Shown here one piece after another: positions 16,984-26,304 of a DNA stretch of 64,000 nt; within the stretch, counting starts at the first letter, position 1; the number at the start of each line of letters is the position of its first letter. The stretch is from Melioribacter roseus P3M-2. GTDB lineage: Bacteria > Bacteroidota > Ignavibacteria > Ignavibacteriales > Melioribacteraceae. The notes under the pieces were generated by a model. That model ran no database searches. It saw only the letters and a list, made by a program, of their open reading frames with translations, and was not told where the DNA came from. The position numbers were made by a program, and so were the translations under genes. The stretch spans positions 868,001-932,000 of the forward strand of contig NC_018178.1 of NCBI RefSeq assembly GCF_000279145.1. The letters are read 5' to 3'.

Positions 16984-18780
16984 TTATTGTAATATCATTA
17001 TCTGATAACCGTTTAATGAAATCTTTTCGCTGCAGTTAATTTTATTTCCCGAAACGAGGTCTCTCATCGTTCCCGCTTTGTTGATATCAAACTTTTCAGG
17101 TTCGCCTTTAATGTTGGCAATAACAATTATCTCTTCTCCATCGAGGATTCTTTTATATGCTAGTATATTTTGCGTTTCAAGTTCTTCCATAAAAATTACT
17201 TTTCCGACCGACAAGGCTTTATTACCGTTTCTAATGCGGGCCATTTTTTTGTACCAATCGAAAAGTTGTTTGTCGAAAAAGACTGAATCCGCCGGACGAT
17301 CCTTTCCGAGCGGATGGGATTTTTCGACTTCGTAATTAAACTCTTCCCATACCATCGGTTTGCGGCAGTCGGGATCGTCGCCGCCCCACATGCCGGCTTC
17401 GTCGCCATAATAAATTTGAGGCGCGCCCGGCAGCGTAAATTGCAAAGCAACGGCAAGTTTCTGTTTCTCTCTTTCGATTTCATTCGGCTTTCTTACGTCG
17501 AAGCCAGGATTTTGTCCCGGATTGCCCGAATGGTCGTACATGTTGTCGGGATTGACAATCAACGAAGCGTGGCGCTCCGTGTCGTGACTTCCCATCAAAT
17601 TCATCATTGCATAATAATTAACGCCGTATTGATTCATCATAGTTTTGATTGTGTCGATAAAGCCGCGAACGCCTGTAAAATATTTTTCAGAAAAAACGAG
17701 GTCTTTAATGGCTCTTGTAAACCTGTAATTCATTACGGCGTCGAATTGAGTTTGAAGCCACGGCGCGGCATTGAACATTTCATAATTATTCCAATCTTTC
17801 CACCATACTTCTCCGACCAGATAAGCGTCGGGATTGATTTCTCTCACCCATTTTCTGAATTTCATCCAGAATTTATGATTAACCATTTCAGCCACATCGA
17901 GCCGCCAGCCGTCGATTCCGTCTTCCGGATTGCCGTCTCCGTTCGGATCCATCCATCTTTTCACTATTAAATGAATATGTTCAGCCGGACCTTCGACAAT
18001 ACCGTTTTCGTCTTCTTTTATTTCAGGCAAATCTTTTACTCCGTACCAGCCTTCATAATCGAATTCGTTTTCCGGAGTGTTAGGGTCGTCCCACTTTTTA
18101 ATCGTATACCAATCTTTATATCTGGAGTTCTGTTGATTCTTAACGATATCCTTAAAAGCCCAGAAATTATTTCCGGTATGGTTAAAAACTCCGTCGATAA
18201 TAATTTTAATGCCTCTTTTATGGGCTTCTTTAATCAATTCAAGGAAGAGCTTGTCTGCCGAAGTCCATTGCCATGTAGACGGATCTGCCGGATTTTCTTT
18301 CTCCCAGATTGCTTTGTCGCCTTCGGGATCGGGTCCGAAATTATTGTCGATGTGATGGTACATCGAGGCGTCGTATTTATGGAGCGACGGCGATTCAAAA
18401 ACGGGATTGAGATAAATTGCCGTTATGCCTAGCTCTTTCAAATAGTCGAGTTTGTCGATAATTCCCCGAATATCGCCTCCGTATCTTCTCAAGCCGGCGT
18501 TTCTGTAAAAGTCGAAACCGGTTTTCTTTTCCCACGGCTGAAGTTTGTACCAGTCGGAAGTCCACGGATGAATTTGCCAGCCTTCCGGCGTAAAATAAGG
18601 CCAGGCGCCTTCCATATCTTCGGGTTTCGGATCGTTCGATTTGTCGCCGTTATTGAAACGTTCGGGAAAGATCTGATACCAGACCGCTTCTTTTGCCCAC
18701 TGCGGCGGCTCGTTGAATTTTGTTTGTCCGCACACAAGCGCTGCCGAAATGAAGATTAATGCCGTCGTAAAAATTTTCAT
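16984..18780 (-). CDS. GH13 alpha-amylase/neopullulanase-like, exported
   Basis: A 598-residue GH13 enzyme with a Sec signal (MKIFTTALIFISAALVCGQ), probably periplasmic. Catalytic regions are intact: DGVFNHTG, GWRLDVAEMV (nucleophile Asp), VGEVWW (acid/base Glu) and MGSHDTER. The long insert with WYQIFPERFNNGD near residue 35 and the domain layout resemble cyclomaltodextrinase/neopullulanase enzymes, which would fit SusA-type cutting of imported maltodextrins. It is 7 bp downstream of the GH31 alpha-glucosidase gene, in one transcription unit with the symporter. The product pattern cannot be read from sequence. Confidence 0.9.
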   Translation of the reverse strand: MKIFTTALIFISAALVCGQTKFNEPPQWAKEAVWYQIFPERFNNGDKSNDPKPEDMEGAWPYFTPEGWQIHPWTSDWYKLQPWEKKTGFDFYRNAGLRRYGGDIRGIIDKLDYLKELGITAIYLNPVFESPSLHKYDASMYHHIDNNFGPDPEGDKAIWEKENPADPSTWQWTSADKLFLELIKEAHKRGIKIIIDGVFNHTGNNFWAFKDIVKNQQNSRYKDWYTIKKWDDPNTPENEFDYEGWYGVKDLPEIKEDENGIVEGPAEHIHLIVKRWMDPNGDGNPEDGIDGWRLDVAEMVNHKFWMKFRKWVREINPDAYLVGEVWWKDWNNYEMFNAAPWLQTQFDAVMNYRFTRAIKDLVFSEKYFTGVRGFIDTIKTMMNQYGVNYYAMMNLMGSHDTERHASLIVNPDNMYDHSGNPGQNPGFDVRKPNEIEREKQKLAVALQFTLPGAPQIYYGDEAGMWGGDDPDCRKPMVWEEFNYEVEKSHPLGKDRPADSVFFDKQLFDWYKKMARIRNGNKALSVGKVIFMEELETQNILAYKRILDGEEIIVIANIKGEPEKFDINKAGTMRDLVSGNKINCSEKISLNGYQIMILQ

Positions 18781-18787
18781 ATTATGC

Positions 18788-21181
18788 CTAATATTTTAAT
18801 TCGATTTTTATGTTGTCCGAAGCCAGCGTTTGTATACTCAACCGGTTGTTGTCGAAATTAAACTCATCCGTCATGCTTCCGTTGACTATTACCTCGGCGG
18901 GTTTTTCGACGCCCACAAAGAGAAACTCGTATTTTTTCACGCCGCTTTCGTAGCCCTTATGTTCTTTATTTGTAGTGAGAATGATATTTTTATCTTTCTT
19001 GTCAAGTATAAACTTTGTAACAGCATACTTGCCGTTTTTATATTCGTAAGAAACGCCGTCGTCTTCGTAGAATTTATATTCGGAGCTTGCCGCCGGGAAT
19101 ATCAAAAAGCGGAGCGAGTCGATCTCTTTTTCGCCAACATAATTAACGACTTCCTGAATCGGAATAATACCTCCCGCTCTTACAAAAAGCAGAATTTCAT
19201 CGAGCGGAACTTCTTTAATTATCCATCCGCCTCCTTCGACAACGCTGTTGTTCGTCCAGTCGTACCACTTTCCGTCGGGCAGGTAAAGCTTTTTGAATTT
19301 ATCGTAAGAAATCAACACGGGCGCAACCAGCAAATTTTCGCCCAACATATATTGATATTGAGCTTCGTGACTGTAAGCGTTAGCATCGTCTTGATAGTTA
19401 ACGAACATAGCCCTCATAATCGGCAAGCCCGTTACCGACGAATTATAAAATTCGTTATACCAGAACGGCAGCAAACGATACCTCGTTTCGATCGCTTTGC
19501 GCACGTCTTTTTCGACAAATTCGCTGTAGTTATACGGTTCGCGTTGACGCGTGTCGACCGCGGAATGTCCTCTGAAAAACGGGGTAAATGCTCCCAGTTG
19601 ATACCATCTTCTGTAAAGATTATCCGATGGCTCGCCGATAAAACCGCCCACGTCCGAACCGATAAACGGAACTCCGCTTAAGCCCATACCGAGAGACATT
19701 GTACAGGCAAGAATTAGATGCTCGTCGTTTGCGACGTTATCGCCCGTCCAGACAGCGGCATATCTTTGAATTCCGGAATAACCGGCGCGCGTTAATATAA
19801 AATGCCTTTTATTCGAATGTCTTTTTAATCCTTCCGCCGTGGAGCGCGCCATCGACAATGCATAAACGTTATGTATTTTTTTGTGTGTTGCGGTAAAACC
19901 GTTGTCGTCAAAGAGAACGATATCCGGGAAATTTTGTCCCCATACGGCAGGTTCGTTCATATCGTTCCAGAAACCGTCCACTCCCTGATCAAGCAAAAGC
20001 GAGAGTTTGTCGCCCCACCATTTTCGTGTTTCTTCCTTGGTAAAATCCGGGAAGTACGACCAGCTCGGCCATACTTCGCCCTGATAGTATTCGCCGTCTG
20101 GATACTTTGCAAAAAGATCGTTTTCGAGTCCTTCTTTTGCCACAAAATAGTCGGGATCGGCTTTAACTCCGGGATCGATTATCGGAACGACTTTAAATCC
20201 CATATCTTCCAAGTCCGAGAGCATTTTTTCGGGTTGCGGAAAACGTTCCTTATTCCACGTAAAAACGCGGTAGCCCTCCATATAGTGAATGTCGAGATAG
20301 AGCACGTCGCACGGGATTTTGCGATCGCGAAACGCCTGCGCTACTCTGCGCACCGACGACTCGGGATAATAACTGTATCTGCTCTGTTGGTATCCGATAG
20401 CCCATTTCGGAGGCAGTTCCATTCTGCCGGTCAATTTCGTATAATCTGAGATAACTCTTTTAACGTCCGGACCGTAAATAAAATAGTAGTCCATTTCGCC
20501 CTTTTCCGCGCCGAACCAGTAAAAACGATTGTTGCTAGCGCCGAAATTGAAATGCGATTTGTAAGGATTATCGAAAAATATTCCGTATGCTTTGTAATTA
20601 TTGATTCCGATAAAGAAAGGTATAGATTGATACAATTCGTCCTTACGGGTATCGTAACCAGGGAAATCGGTATTCCAGAGCGTATACTGTTTACCGTTTT
20701 TTAAGAGTCCGTCGGATTTTTCGCCGAGTCCGTAGAATTTTTCGTTTGCGTTCAACTCTTTGAAACATCTTATATCGTCGCCGTCAAAAGCCACTCCGAA
20801 GCTTTTGTGATCCGCATTGAGGAGGTTATTATTTTTGTCGTAAATCGAAACGCGGCAGGGATTTTTGGCAATCTTTAAGGTTAATTCCGCAGTGGCAATT
20901 ATAAATTCATCGTTCGACTCGTGAAAGCTGAAATCGGATTTTTCGGGCATTTCATAAATCACGGCGTATGACGGCGCCGGATCAAAATCGTTTTTCTGGG
21001 TATATCTGAATCTGATTATATTCCTGTCGAGAACGTAAAGATTGAATTTTGCATTTTCCAGCGTAAATTCGATGCGATTATCGAACTTTTTATAATTTGT
21101 AATTTTGCCCGCAAATTTGAATTCCGCCGTAATTTCAACGGTAACCAGGAATAATAAAAGTATGACTGTAAATTTTTTCAT
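18788..21181 (-). CDS. GH31 alpha-glucosidase, exported
   Basis: A 797-residue family 31 enzyme with a Sec signal (MKKFTVILLLFLVTVEITA), the SusB-like step that releases glucose from maltodextrins. Parts: N-terminal beta-sandwich, then the barrel with the nucleophile Asp in DGFWNDMNEPAVW near residue 400 and the acid/base Asp in AVWTGDN, then C-terminal beta domains (LPDGKWYDW; FYEDDGVSYEY). The DMNEP form is typical of alpha-glucosidases. It sits between the symporter and the GH13 enzyme, 14 and 7 bp apart, clearly one operon. An alpha-xylosidase is less likely given the starch-type neighbours. Confidence 0.93.
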   Translation of the reverse strand: MKKFTVILLLFLVTVEITAEFKFAGKITNYKKFDNRIEFTLENAKFNLYVLDRNIIRFRYTQKNDFDPAPSYAVIYEMPEKSDFSFHESNDEFIIATAELTLKIAKNPCRVSIYDKNNNLLNADHKSFGVAFDGDDIRCFKELNANEKFYGLGEKSDGLLKNGKQYTLWNTDFPGYDTRKDELYQSIPFFIGINNYKAYGIFFDNPYKSHFNFGASNNRFYWFGAEKGEMDYYFIYGPDVKRVISDYTKLTGRMELPPKWAIGYQQSRYSYYPESSVRRVAQAFRDRKIPCDVLYLDIHYMEGYRVFTWNKERFPQPEKMLSDLEDMGFKVVPIIDPGVKADPDYFVAKEGLENDLFAKYPDGEYYQGEVWPSWSYFPDFTKEETRKWWGDKLSLLLDQGVDGFWNDMNEPAVWGQNFPDIVLFDDNGFTATHKKIHNVYALSMARSTAEGLKRHSNKRHFILTRAGYSGIQRYAAVWTGDNVANDEHLILACTMSLGMGLSGVPFIGSDVGGFIGEPSDNLYRRWYQLGAFTPFFRGHSAVDTRQREPYNYSEFVEKDVRKAIETRYRLLPFWYNEFYNSSVTGLPIMRAMFVNYQDDANAYSHEAQYQYMLGENLLVAPVLISYDKFKKLYLPDGKWYDWTNNSVVEGGGWIIKEVPLDEILLFVRAGGIIPIQEVVNYVGEKEIDSLRFLIFPAASSEYKFYEDDGVSYEYKNGKYAVTKFILDKKDKNIILTTNKEHKGYESGVKKYEFLFVGVEKPAEVIVNGSMTDEFNFDNNRLSIQTLASDNIKIELKY

Positions 21182-21195
21182 TACGTCTCCTTATT

Positions 21196-22782
21196 TCAAC
21201 TGAAAAAAAACCAGATGCCGATTGTAAGAAAGAGAACCACACCCGAGAGAACGATTGATTTTTTATCGTAAACTCCGCTTGCAGCTGTAAATTGAAAAAT
21301 CGGGTTAGCATAACGCGATTTTAAAATTGCGTTAAAGAGAAACATCACCGTCAAAGTGAAAACAAAAAGTAATATTGCAAAATGGAGATAGTTGATATTA
21401 ATCAGAAATGACAGAGCGCCGTTGCTAATATAACCGCTTCTGTCCATCGATTCGACCGCAAAGCGTAACAAACCGACGGTTTCGCCCGCCGCAAGTGCAA
21501 GGAAAACCGATTTGACATTAATATTTTTCACAAAAAGCGCGGCTATAAATGCGGCTGTAATCGGCGCGCTCACGTAAGCCTGAGCGCTCTGAAGGAACAG
21601 ATAAATCTGATTATTAATTATTTTTACGAAGGGCACCAGCACCAAAGTCAATACGACCACAATAATGGTGGTCATCCTTCCAACCAGAACCAGAGTTCTT
21701 TCCGTGGCGTCCGGATGCGACGGTTTATAAAAATCGATCGTATAGACAACCGCTATACTGTTGAATGCAGCCGACAGAGACGACATCATGGCGCCAAAAA
21801 ATCCGGCTATTATTAATCCTTTTACGCCTGCCGGTATAATATCGCTTACCAGTAGCGACGTATAAGCATAATTCCCTTTCAATTCGGGATAAAGAACTAC
21901 CGCCGTCATGCCGGGAATTACGAACAGAAAAATCGGAAAGATTTTAAGGAAACCGGCAAAGAGCGTGCCTTTGCGCGCGTCATCAACGCTTCGAGCGGCA
22001 AGTATCCTTTGAACTATATAATTATCCGCACACCAATACCAGAAAGCAATAATCGGCGCGCCGAACAGAATGCCCGTCCAAGGGAATTCCGGATCGTCCA
22101 TCGGTTTGAACATCTGGAAATAATCCGCGGGTAATTTTTGAAACAGTTGTTCTACGCCGCCTACTTCCCTCAATCCGATAAAGGCAAAAATTGCCGAAGT
22201 TATAAGAAACAAAACGCCCTGAAAAATCTGCGTTCTTATTACAGCCGAAAAGCCTCCGATCAAAGTATAAATTCCGCTGGCGAGGATTATTATAATTGCC
22301 GACGAAAACAAACTCCATCCCAGCACTGCATTGAACAAAATTCCGCCGGCAAAAAGAGTCACCAGTATTTTAGTAAAAAAGTGAGAGAAAATTGTCAGTC
22401 CCGCAAAAAGTTTCCTGTTTTTTTCTCCGTATACAATTCCGAAGAACTGAGGCGAAGTCAGCGCGCCCGACTTTTTATACAAAGGCGCCAACGCCCATCC
22501 CAACAGAACAAGAAGGAAAATGGCTATCAGTTCGTATTGTCCTACAGCCAGTCCTCTTTGAGAGCCCGACTCAGCCAATCCGATTAAATGTTCGCTCGAA
22601 ATATTCGTAACAAATAACGAAAAACCGACTACAACCCAATTTAAATTCCTGCCCGCCAGGAAATAATCGTCTACTCCCTTGTCTTTGAATTTTGAATAAA
22701 GACCGACGGCTATAATTACCAGGAGATATCCGATTATTATTATTCCGTCATATATATTTATAACATTATTCATGGGAAACAA
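21196..22782 (-). CDS. Sodium/solute symporter (SSS), probable glucose uptake
   Basis: A 528-residue inner-membrane protein with about 14 hydrophobic segments, of the SSS/SGLT family. Recognisable pieces are YFLAGRNLNWVVVGFSLFVTNISSEHLIGLAESG near residue 40 and NDEFPWTGILFGAPIIAFWYWCADNYIVQRILAAR-like residues near 245, both typical of the SGLT subgroup. It should bring sugar in with sodium. It is the first gene of the symporter-GH31-GH13 unit, so glucose from maltodextrins is the probable substrate. Such genes are often misnamed; galactose or myo-inositol transport cannot be ruled out. Confidence 0.88.
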   Translation of the reverse strand: MFPMNNVINIYDGIIIIGYLLVIIAVGLYSKFKDKGVDDYFLAGRNLNWVVVGFSLFVTNISSEHLIGLAESGSQRGLAVGQYELIAIFLLVLLGWALAPLYKKSGALTSPQFFGIVYGEKNRKLFAGLTIFSHFFTKILVTLFAGGILFNAVLGWSLFSSAIIIILASGIYTLIGGFSAVIRTQIFQGVLFLITSAIFAFIGLREVGGVEQLFQKLPADYFQMFKPMDDPEFPWTGILFGAPIIAFWYWCADNYIVQRILAARSVDDARKGTLFAGFLKIFPIFLFVIPGMTAVVLYPELKGNYAYTSLLVSDIIPAGVKGLIIAGFFGAMMSSLSAAFNSIAVVYTIDFYKPSHPDATERTLVLVGRMTTIIVVVLTLVLVPFVKIINNQIYLFLQSAQAYVSAPITAAFIAALFVKNINVKSVFLALAAGETVGLLRFAVESMDRSGYISNGALSFLININYLHFAILLFVFTLTVMFLFNAILKSRYANPIFQFTAASGVYDKKSIVLSGVVLFLTIGIWFFFS

Positions 22783-22914
22783 TTACAATCAAATTAAATA
22801 CCAACTTGCGAACGGCTTTAATAAGAATAGGAGCGTTTTTTTAAACGGGAGACGAATGTCGATTATTATATTTATAATCGGGTGTTATTATAATAATAAG
22901 AGACGGATGGTTAC

Positions 22915-22992
22915 AATTATTTCACCCCGCTGGGGTTTTGTTTTGTTATTCGGTTGTTGTTTTACAATAATGCCACCCCTGCGGGGTTGGCA
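22915..22992 (-). repeat. REP-like palindromic doublet, minus orientation
   Basis: Read on the minus strand the element starts AACCCCGCAGGGGTGGCATT, passes through ACCGAATAACAAAACAAAA and ends CCCCAGCGGGGTGAAAT. Each end is a short GC hairpin (CCCCGCAGGGG; CCCCAGCGGGG) and the middle is AT-rich. It is the inverted partner of the element at 23066-23140. Confidence 0.75.
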
Positions 22993-23065
22993 ATAAAATT
23001 ATTCGGCTGTAAATAAATTTCGTCGGTACGATTAATTTTTCTTGGAATTTGAGCAGAGCAAAATA

Positions 23066-23140
23066 AACGCCGGAGGCGTGACATTATTATAGCGCCGAAT
23101 TATCAATAAGAAACAAAACCCCGAAGGGGTGACATATTTT
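23066..23140 (+). repeat. REP-like palindromic doublet, plus orientation
   Basis: The element reads GCCGGAGGCGTGACATTATT, an AT-rich middle with GCCGAATTATCAATAAG, then AACAAAACCCCGAAGGGGTG and ACAT. It matches the minus-strand element at 22915-22992 over nearly its whole length. Pairs like this look like BIME arrangements of REP sequences. Confidence 0.75.
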
Positions 23141-23258
23141 TTTCCCGACGTTTGATTTGTCGATTCTCCGGTCCGGATTTTTTGATTAATCTCGTTTTTT
23201 GAAAAAATTTCTTTTAACTTAGAGTTCAAATTTCAATGAAAAATGAAAGAGGTATAAA

Positions 23259-24506
23259 ATGTTTGACGAGAACTACAAATTCACGGCGGTCGATCGTTTT
23301 TTGAAATACGTAAAAATCGAAACCACTTCCGATGAAGAATCGACAACATTCCCGAGCGACCCGAAACAACTCGAACTTTCAAAACTCCTGGTTGAAGAAT
23401 TAAAAGAGATTGGAATGCAGGACGTAGAGATGGACGAATACGGTTATGTTATGGCTACATTGCCCTCGAACGTCGACAAAGACGTTCCGGCAATCGGTTT
23501 TATTGCCCACGTCGACACGTCGCCTGCCGTAAGCGGAAAAGACGTTAAACCGGTAATTCACAAAAACTATCAGGGAGGCGATATTGTATTGCCGGGCGAC
23601 CCTTCGAAAATAATCAAGGCGGATGAAAATCCCGAACTGAAAGATATGATCGGTTTCGACATTATAACAAGCGACGGAACGACCCTACTGGGAGCCGACG
23701 ACAAAGCGGGCATAGCCGAAATAATAGACGCTATGAACTATTTAATTCAACATCCCGAAATCAAACACGGAAAAATACGAGTATGCTTTACTCCCGACGA
23801 AGAAGTCGGAAGAGGAACCGAAAAATTCGACGTTATAAAATTCGGAGCTAAGTACGCATACACAATCGACGGCTCAACGCGCGGAGAAGTAGAAATTGAA
23901 ACATTCAGCGCCGACGCCGTAGTTATCAAATTTCACGGCAAAAATGTGCATCCCGGATACGCAAAAGGCAAAATGATCAACGCTATTAAAATAGCGGCAA
24001 ATTTTATCGATATGCTGCCGAAGGACAGACTTTCACCCGAGACAACGGAAAAACGCGAAGGTTATGTTCACCCTACATCCGTAACGGGCAACGAAACCGA
24101 AACCGTGGTAAAATTTATCATTCGGGATTTCGACGCCGATAAATTAAAAGAATACGAATCTATGTTGAAAGAACTGGCGGAAAAAGCCGTTGCTAATTAC
24201 CCCGGTTCTTCTTTCGATTTCGAAGTGATAGAACAATACAGAAATATGAAATACGTATTAGACCAGCATCCCCAGGTCGAAGCCTACGCTATCGAGGCGT
24301 TGAATCGTTTGGGTATTAAACCGATCAAATCGGCAATCAGAGGCGGCACAGACGGAGCCCGGCTGAGTTATATGGGACTTCCGACGCCGAATCTTTTTGC
24401 AGGCGGACACAATTTCCACGCCTACACAGAATATATTGCAGTACAGGATATCGAAGCTGCGGTTAAAATGATTGTTACTCTCGCTCAAATCTGGGCGGAG
24501 AAATAA
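23259..24506 (+). CDS. pepT: Peptidase T (tripeptidase)
   Basis: A 415-residue M20-family metallopeptidase that removes N-terminal residues from tripeptides in the cytoplasm. Metal-binding and catalytic motifs are present: GFIAHVDTSPA (His ligand), LLGADDKAGIAEI (bridging Asp), CFTPDEEVGRG (catalytic Glu and ligand Glu), the YTIDGSTRGEVEIETF segment typical of PepT, and GGTDGARLS plus NLFAGGHNFHAYTE near the C-terminus. Length is normal for PepT (~410). GAAAGAGG lies 7 bp before the ATG. A terminator follows, so it seems to be a single-gene unit. Confidence 0.95.
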   Translation: MFDENYKFTAVDRFLKYVKIETTSDEESTTFPSDPKQLELSKLLVEELKEIGMQDVEMDEYGYVMATLPSNVDKDVPAIGFIAHVDTSPAVSGKDVKPVIHKNYQGGDIVLPGDPSKIIKADENPELKDMIGFDIITSDGTTLLGADDKAGIAEIIDAMNYLIQHPEIKHGKIRVCFTPDEEVGRGTEKFDVIKFGAKYAYTIDGSTRGEVEIETFSADAVVIKFHGKNVHPGYAKGKMINAIKIAANFIDMLPKDRLSPETTEKREGYVHPTSVTGNETETVVKFIIRDFDADKLKEYESMLKELAEKAVANYPGSSFDFEVIEQYRNMKYVLDQHPQVEAYAIEALNRLGIKPIKSAIRGGTDGARLSYMGLPTPNLFAGGHNFHAYTEYIAVQDIEAAVKMIVTLAQIWAEK

Positions 24507-24521
24507 GCATGGCCGGTACAG

Positions 24522-24550
24522 GAGCCGCAAATATACGCGGCTCTTCTATT
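24522..24550 (+). terminator. Terminator after pepT
   Basis: A 7-bp stem GAGCCGC/GCGGCTC with an 8-nt loop is followed by TTCTATT, 15 bp past the pepT stop codon. Confidence 0.7.
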
Positions 24551-24568
24551 AAATGAACAGGTAGATAG

Positions 24569-26304
24569 ATGAGCTGGATTTTAGGCGTCGTTGGACAAAT
24601 ACAAGAAGATTTAAAACGGATAATTTCAACCATTTCCGACCCTGTAATAAATGTTCATGAAGAAAAAAATTTTTATTTATTATCGGGGGGTTCTAAATCT
24701 ACTCAGGTATCCGTCGTTAATTCAGAGGAAGGTTTTATAGTCGTAGGCAACGGAATTGTTCCGGACGAAAAGAAAAATTTTTATCAAGCGAAGAATGGAA
24801 GCAACTCTTTGAAAGACGCACCGATATATACAAGCTGGACGGTCATTTTGCGCTTGTAACTTGGAATAAAAATAGTATACTGTTCCAAACCGACATAATA
24901 GGCTTGCGCGATATATATCTATATCGCTTATCAAAAAATACGATCCTTTTTTCTACCCGCATTGATTGGCTGCAAAAAATAAGCGACGCCGAATTGGATT
25001 TTCAAAAATTCGGCAGCCGCTGGCTGTTATTCAGTCAGATTACGACCGAGTCCGTCTTCAAAAACGTAATACGATTAGTAGCGGGAAAATCCGCAACCAT
25101 TAATCGTCAAACGCTTGAGATAAAACTAAACGAATATAATTGGTTGCCGGATTCAAACGAGATTGCCGACGTCGAATTACTTTTCGAATCAGAGCTCAAA
25201 TCGGTAACAACATTCCCCCTGTTTCAGAATACTGTTTCTCTTAGTTTATCCGGCGGACTCGACTCCCGCTTGTTATTTTCGATACTTCTAAATACCCCCG
25301 AAAAAAAATGGGACGCACATTCGTTTGGTTTGGTTAATCACCCCGATTCATTGATTGCAAAAGAAATATCTCAAACTTTCGGAATTGAACATAGACAGTT
25401 CTATAATCCTAACGCCGATAATATAATAGCCGAGTTAGAAAAATATTTATTACAAACGATTATTAATACTTCCGCCCTCTCTTATCTTCAATTGAGGCAT
25501 TATTCGCTTTTAAATGAAAGTCAAAAAATTATTATCGACGGAGCATTCGGAGAAATATACAGAAAAGAATTTTTGAAAAAACTTAGGATTCTTGGATTTG
25601 CTCCAATCAAAGAAAAAAACATAAACAGATTATATGAACTTTTCCTCTCGCCAAAACCCGATTTCTTTTCAAATGACATAAAAAAAACCATGATAAAAGG
25701 CGCACGCATTCAAATTGATGAACTCATAGATAATTTGCCTGACGTCGAAGACATCGGAATTAACAATTATTCTAATTTGTTGGCAATTAAAACAAAACTG
25801 CCGAATCATTTTTGTTGCGAACAGTCGAGAATCGATGATATCGTAAAATCTTATATGCCGTATGTACAGCCGTCAATATTAAAATATAGCTTTTCGGTAA
25901 ATACTTCCGGAAAAAATATATTTAAAAAAATCATAAAACGTCAGCGTCCCGAATTAACAAGATTTCCGCTTGTTAAAGGAGAAACGGTTTACCCGTATTA
26001 CCTAAACGGTATCGGGATGAATATCTACAAAAGATTAAAAGAAAAATTTTTCAGACACACGTTCCGGAATGAGTACATTGCAATATTCAAGAAATTATTA
26101 CTACCTTATCTTAACGAACTGCTCGAAACCAATCAATTATATAATTCGGACATTTACAATAAAAACATATTAAGGAATTATCTTAAAAGAGCTAACGACG
26201 AGGCGGGAATTGAAACGATTATTTTTCTCGATTGGTTTTTATGCTTCGAAATATTCTATCGTCAGATAAAAAGTTCATCATTAAATATCATGAAGAAAAA
26301 ATGA
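24569..26304 (+). pseudogene. Asparagine-synthase-like gene with a frameshift
   Basis: Two frames together encode one ~578-residue protein. The first (24569-24859) gives the start of a class II amidotransferase-like domain. The second continues it: LSSEEWKQLFERRTDIYKL, DGHFALVTWN, TDIIGLRDIYLYR, then the synthetase domain with the pyrophosphate motif LSGGLDSRLLFS. The reading frame must change near 24773-24782, in the run AAAAATTTTT. The residue after Met1 is Ser, not the catalytic Cys of glutamine-using enzymes, so glutaminase activity is not expected; such homologues often use ammonia or form amide bonds in peptide modification. It may be a real mutation, a sequencing error, or programmed slippage. 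The stop codon overlaps the next gene as ATGA. Confidence 0.75.

Larger units (their letters stand above)
22783..23258. other. Divergent intergenic region with promoters
   Basis: The 476 bp between the divergent symporter and pepT genes hold no gene. A short minus-strand open frame (23032-23229) is composed of repeat sequence. Two copies of a palindromic element in opposite orientation occupy the middle. The flanks must carry the promoters of both neighbours, but I see no clear consensus. Confidence 0.7.

Noticed and set aside
17314-17970. 218-codon plus-strand frame opposite the GH13 gene
   Set aside because: Antisense shadow; composition mirrors the amylase codons.
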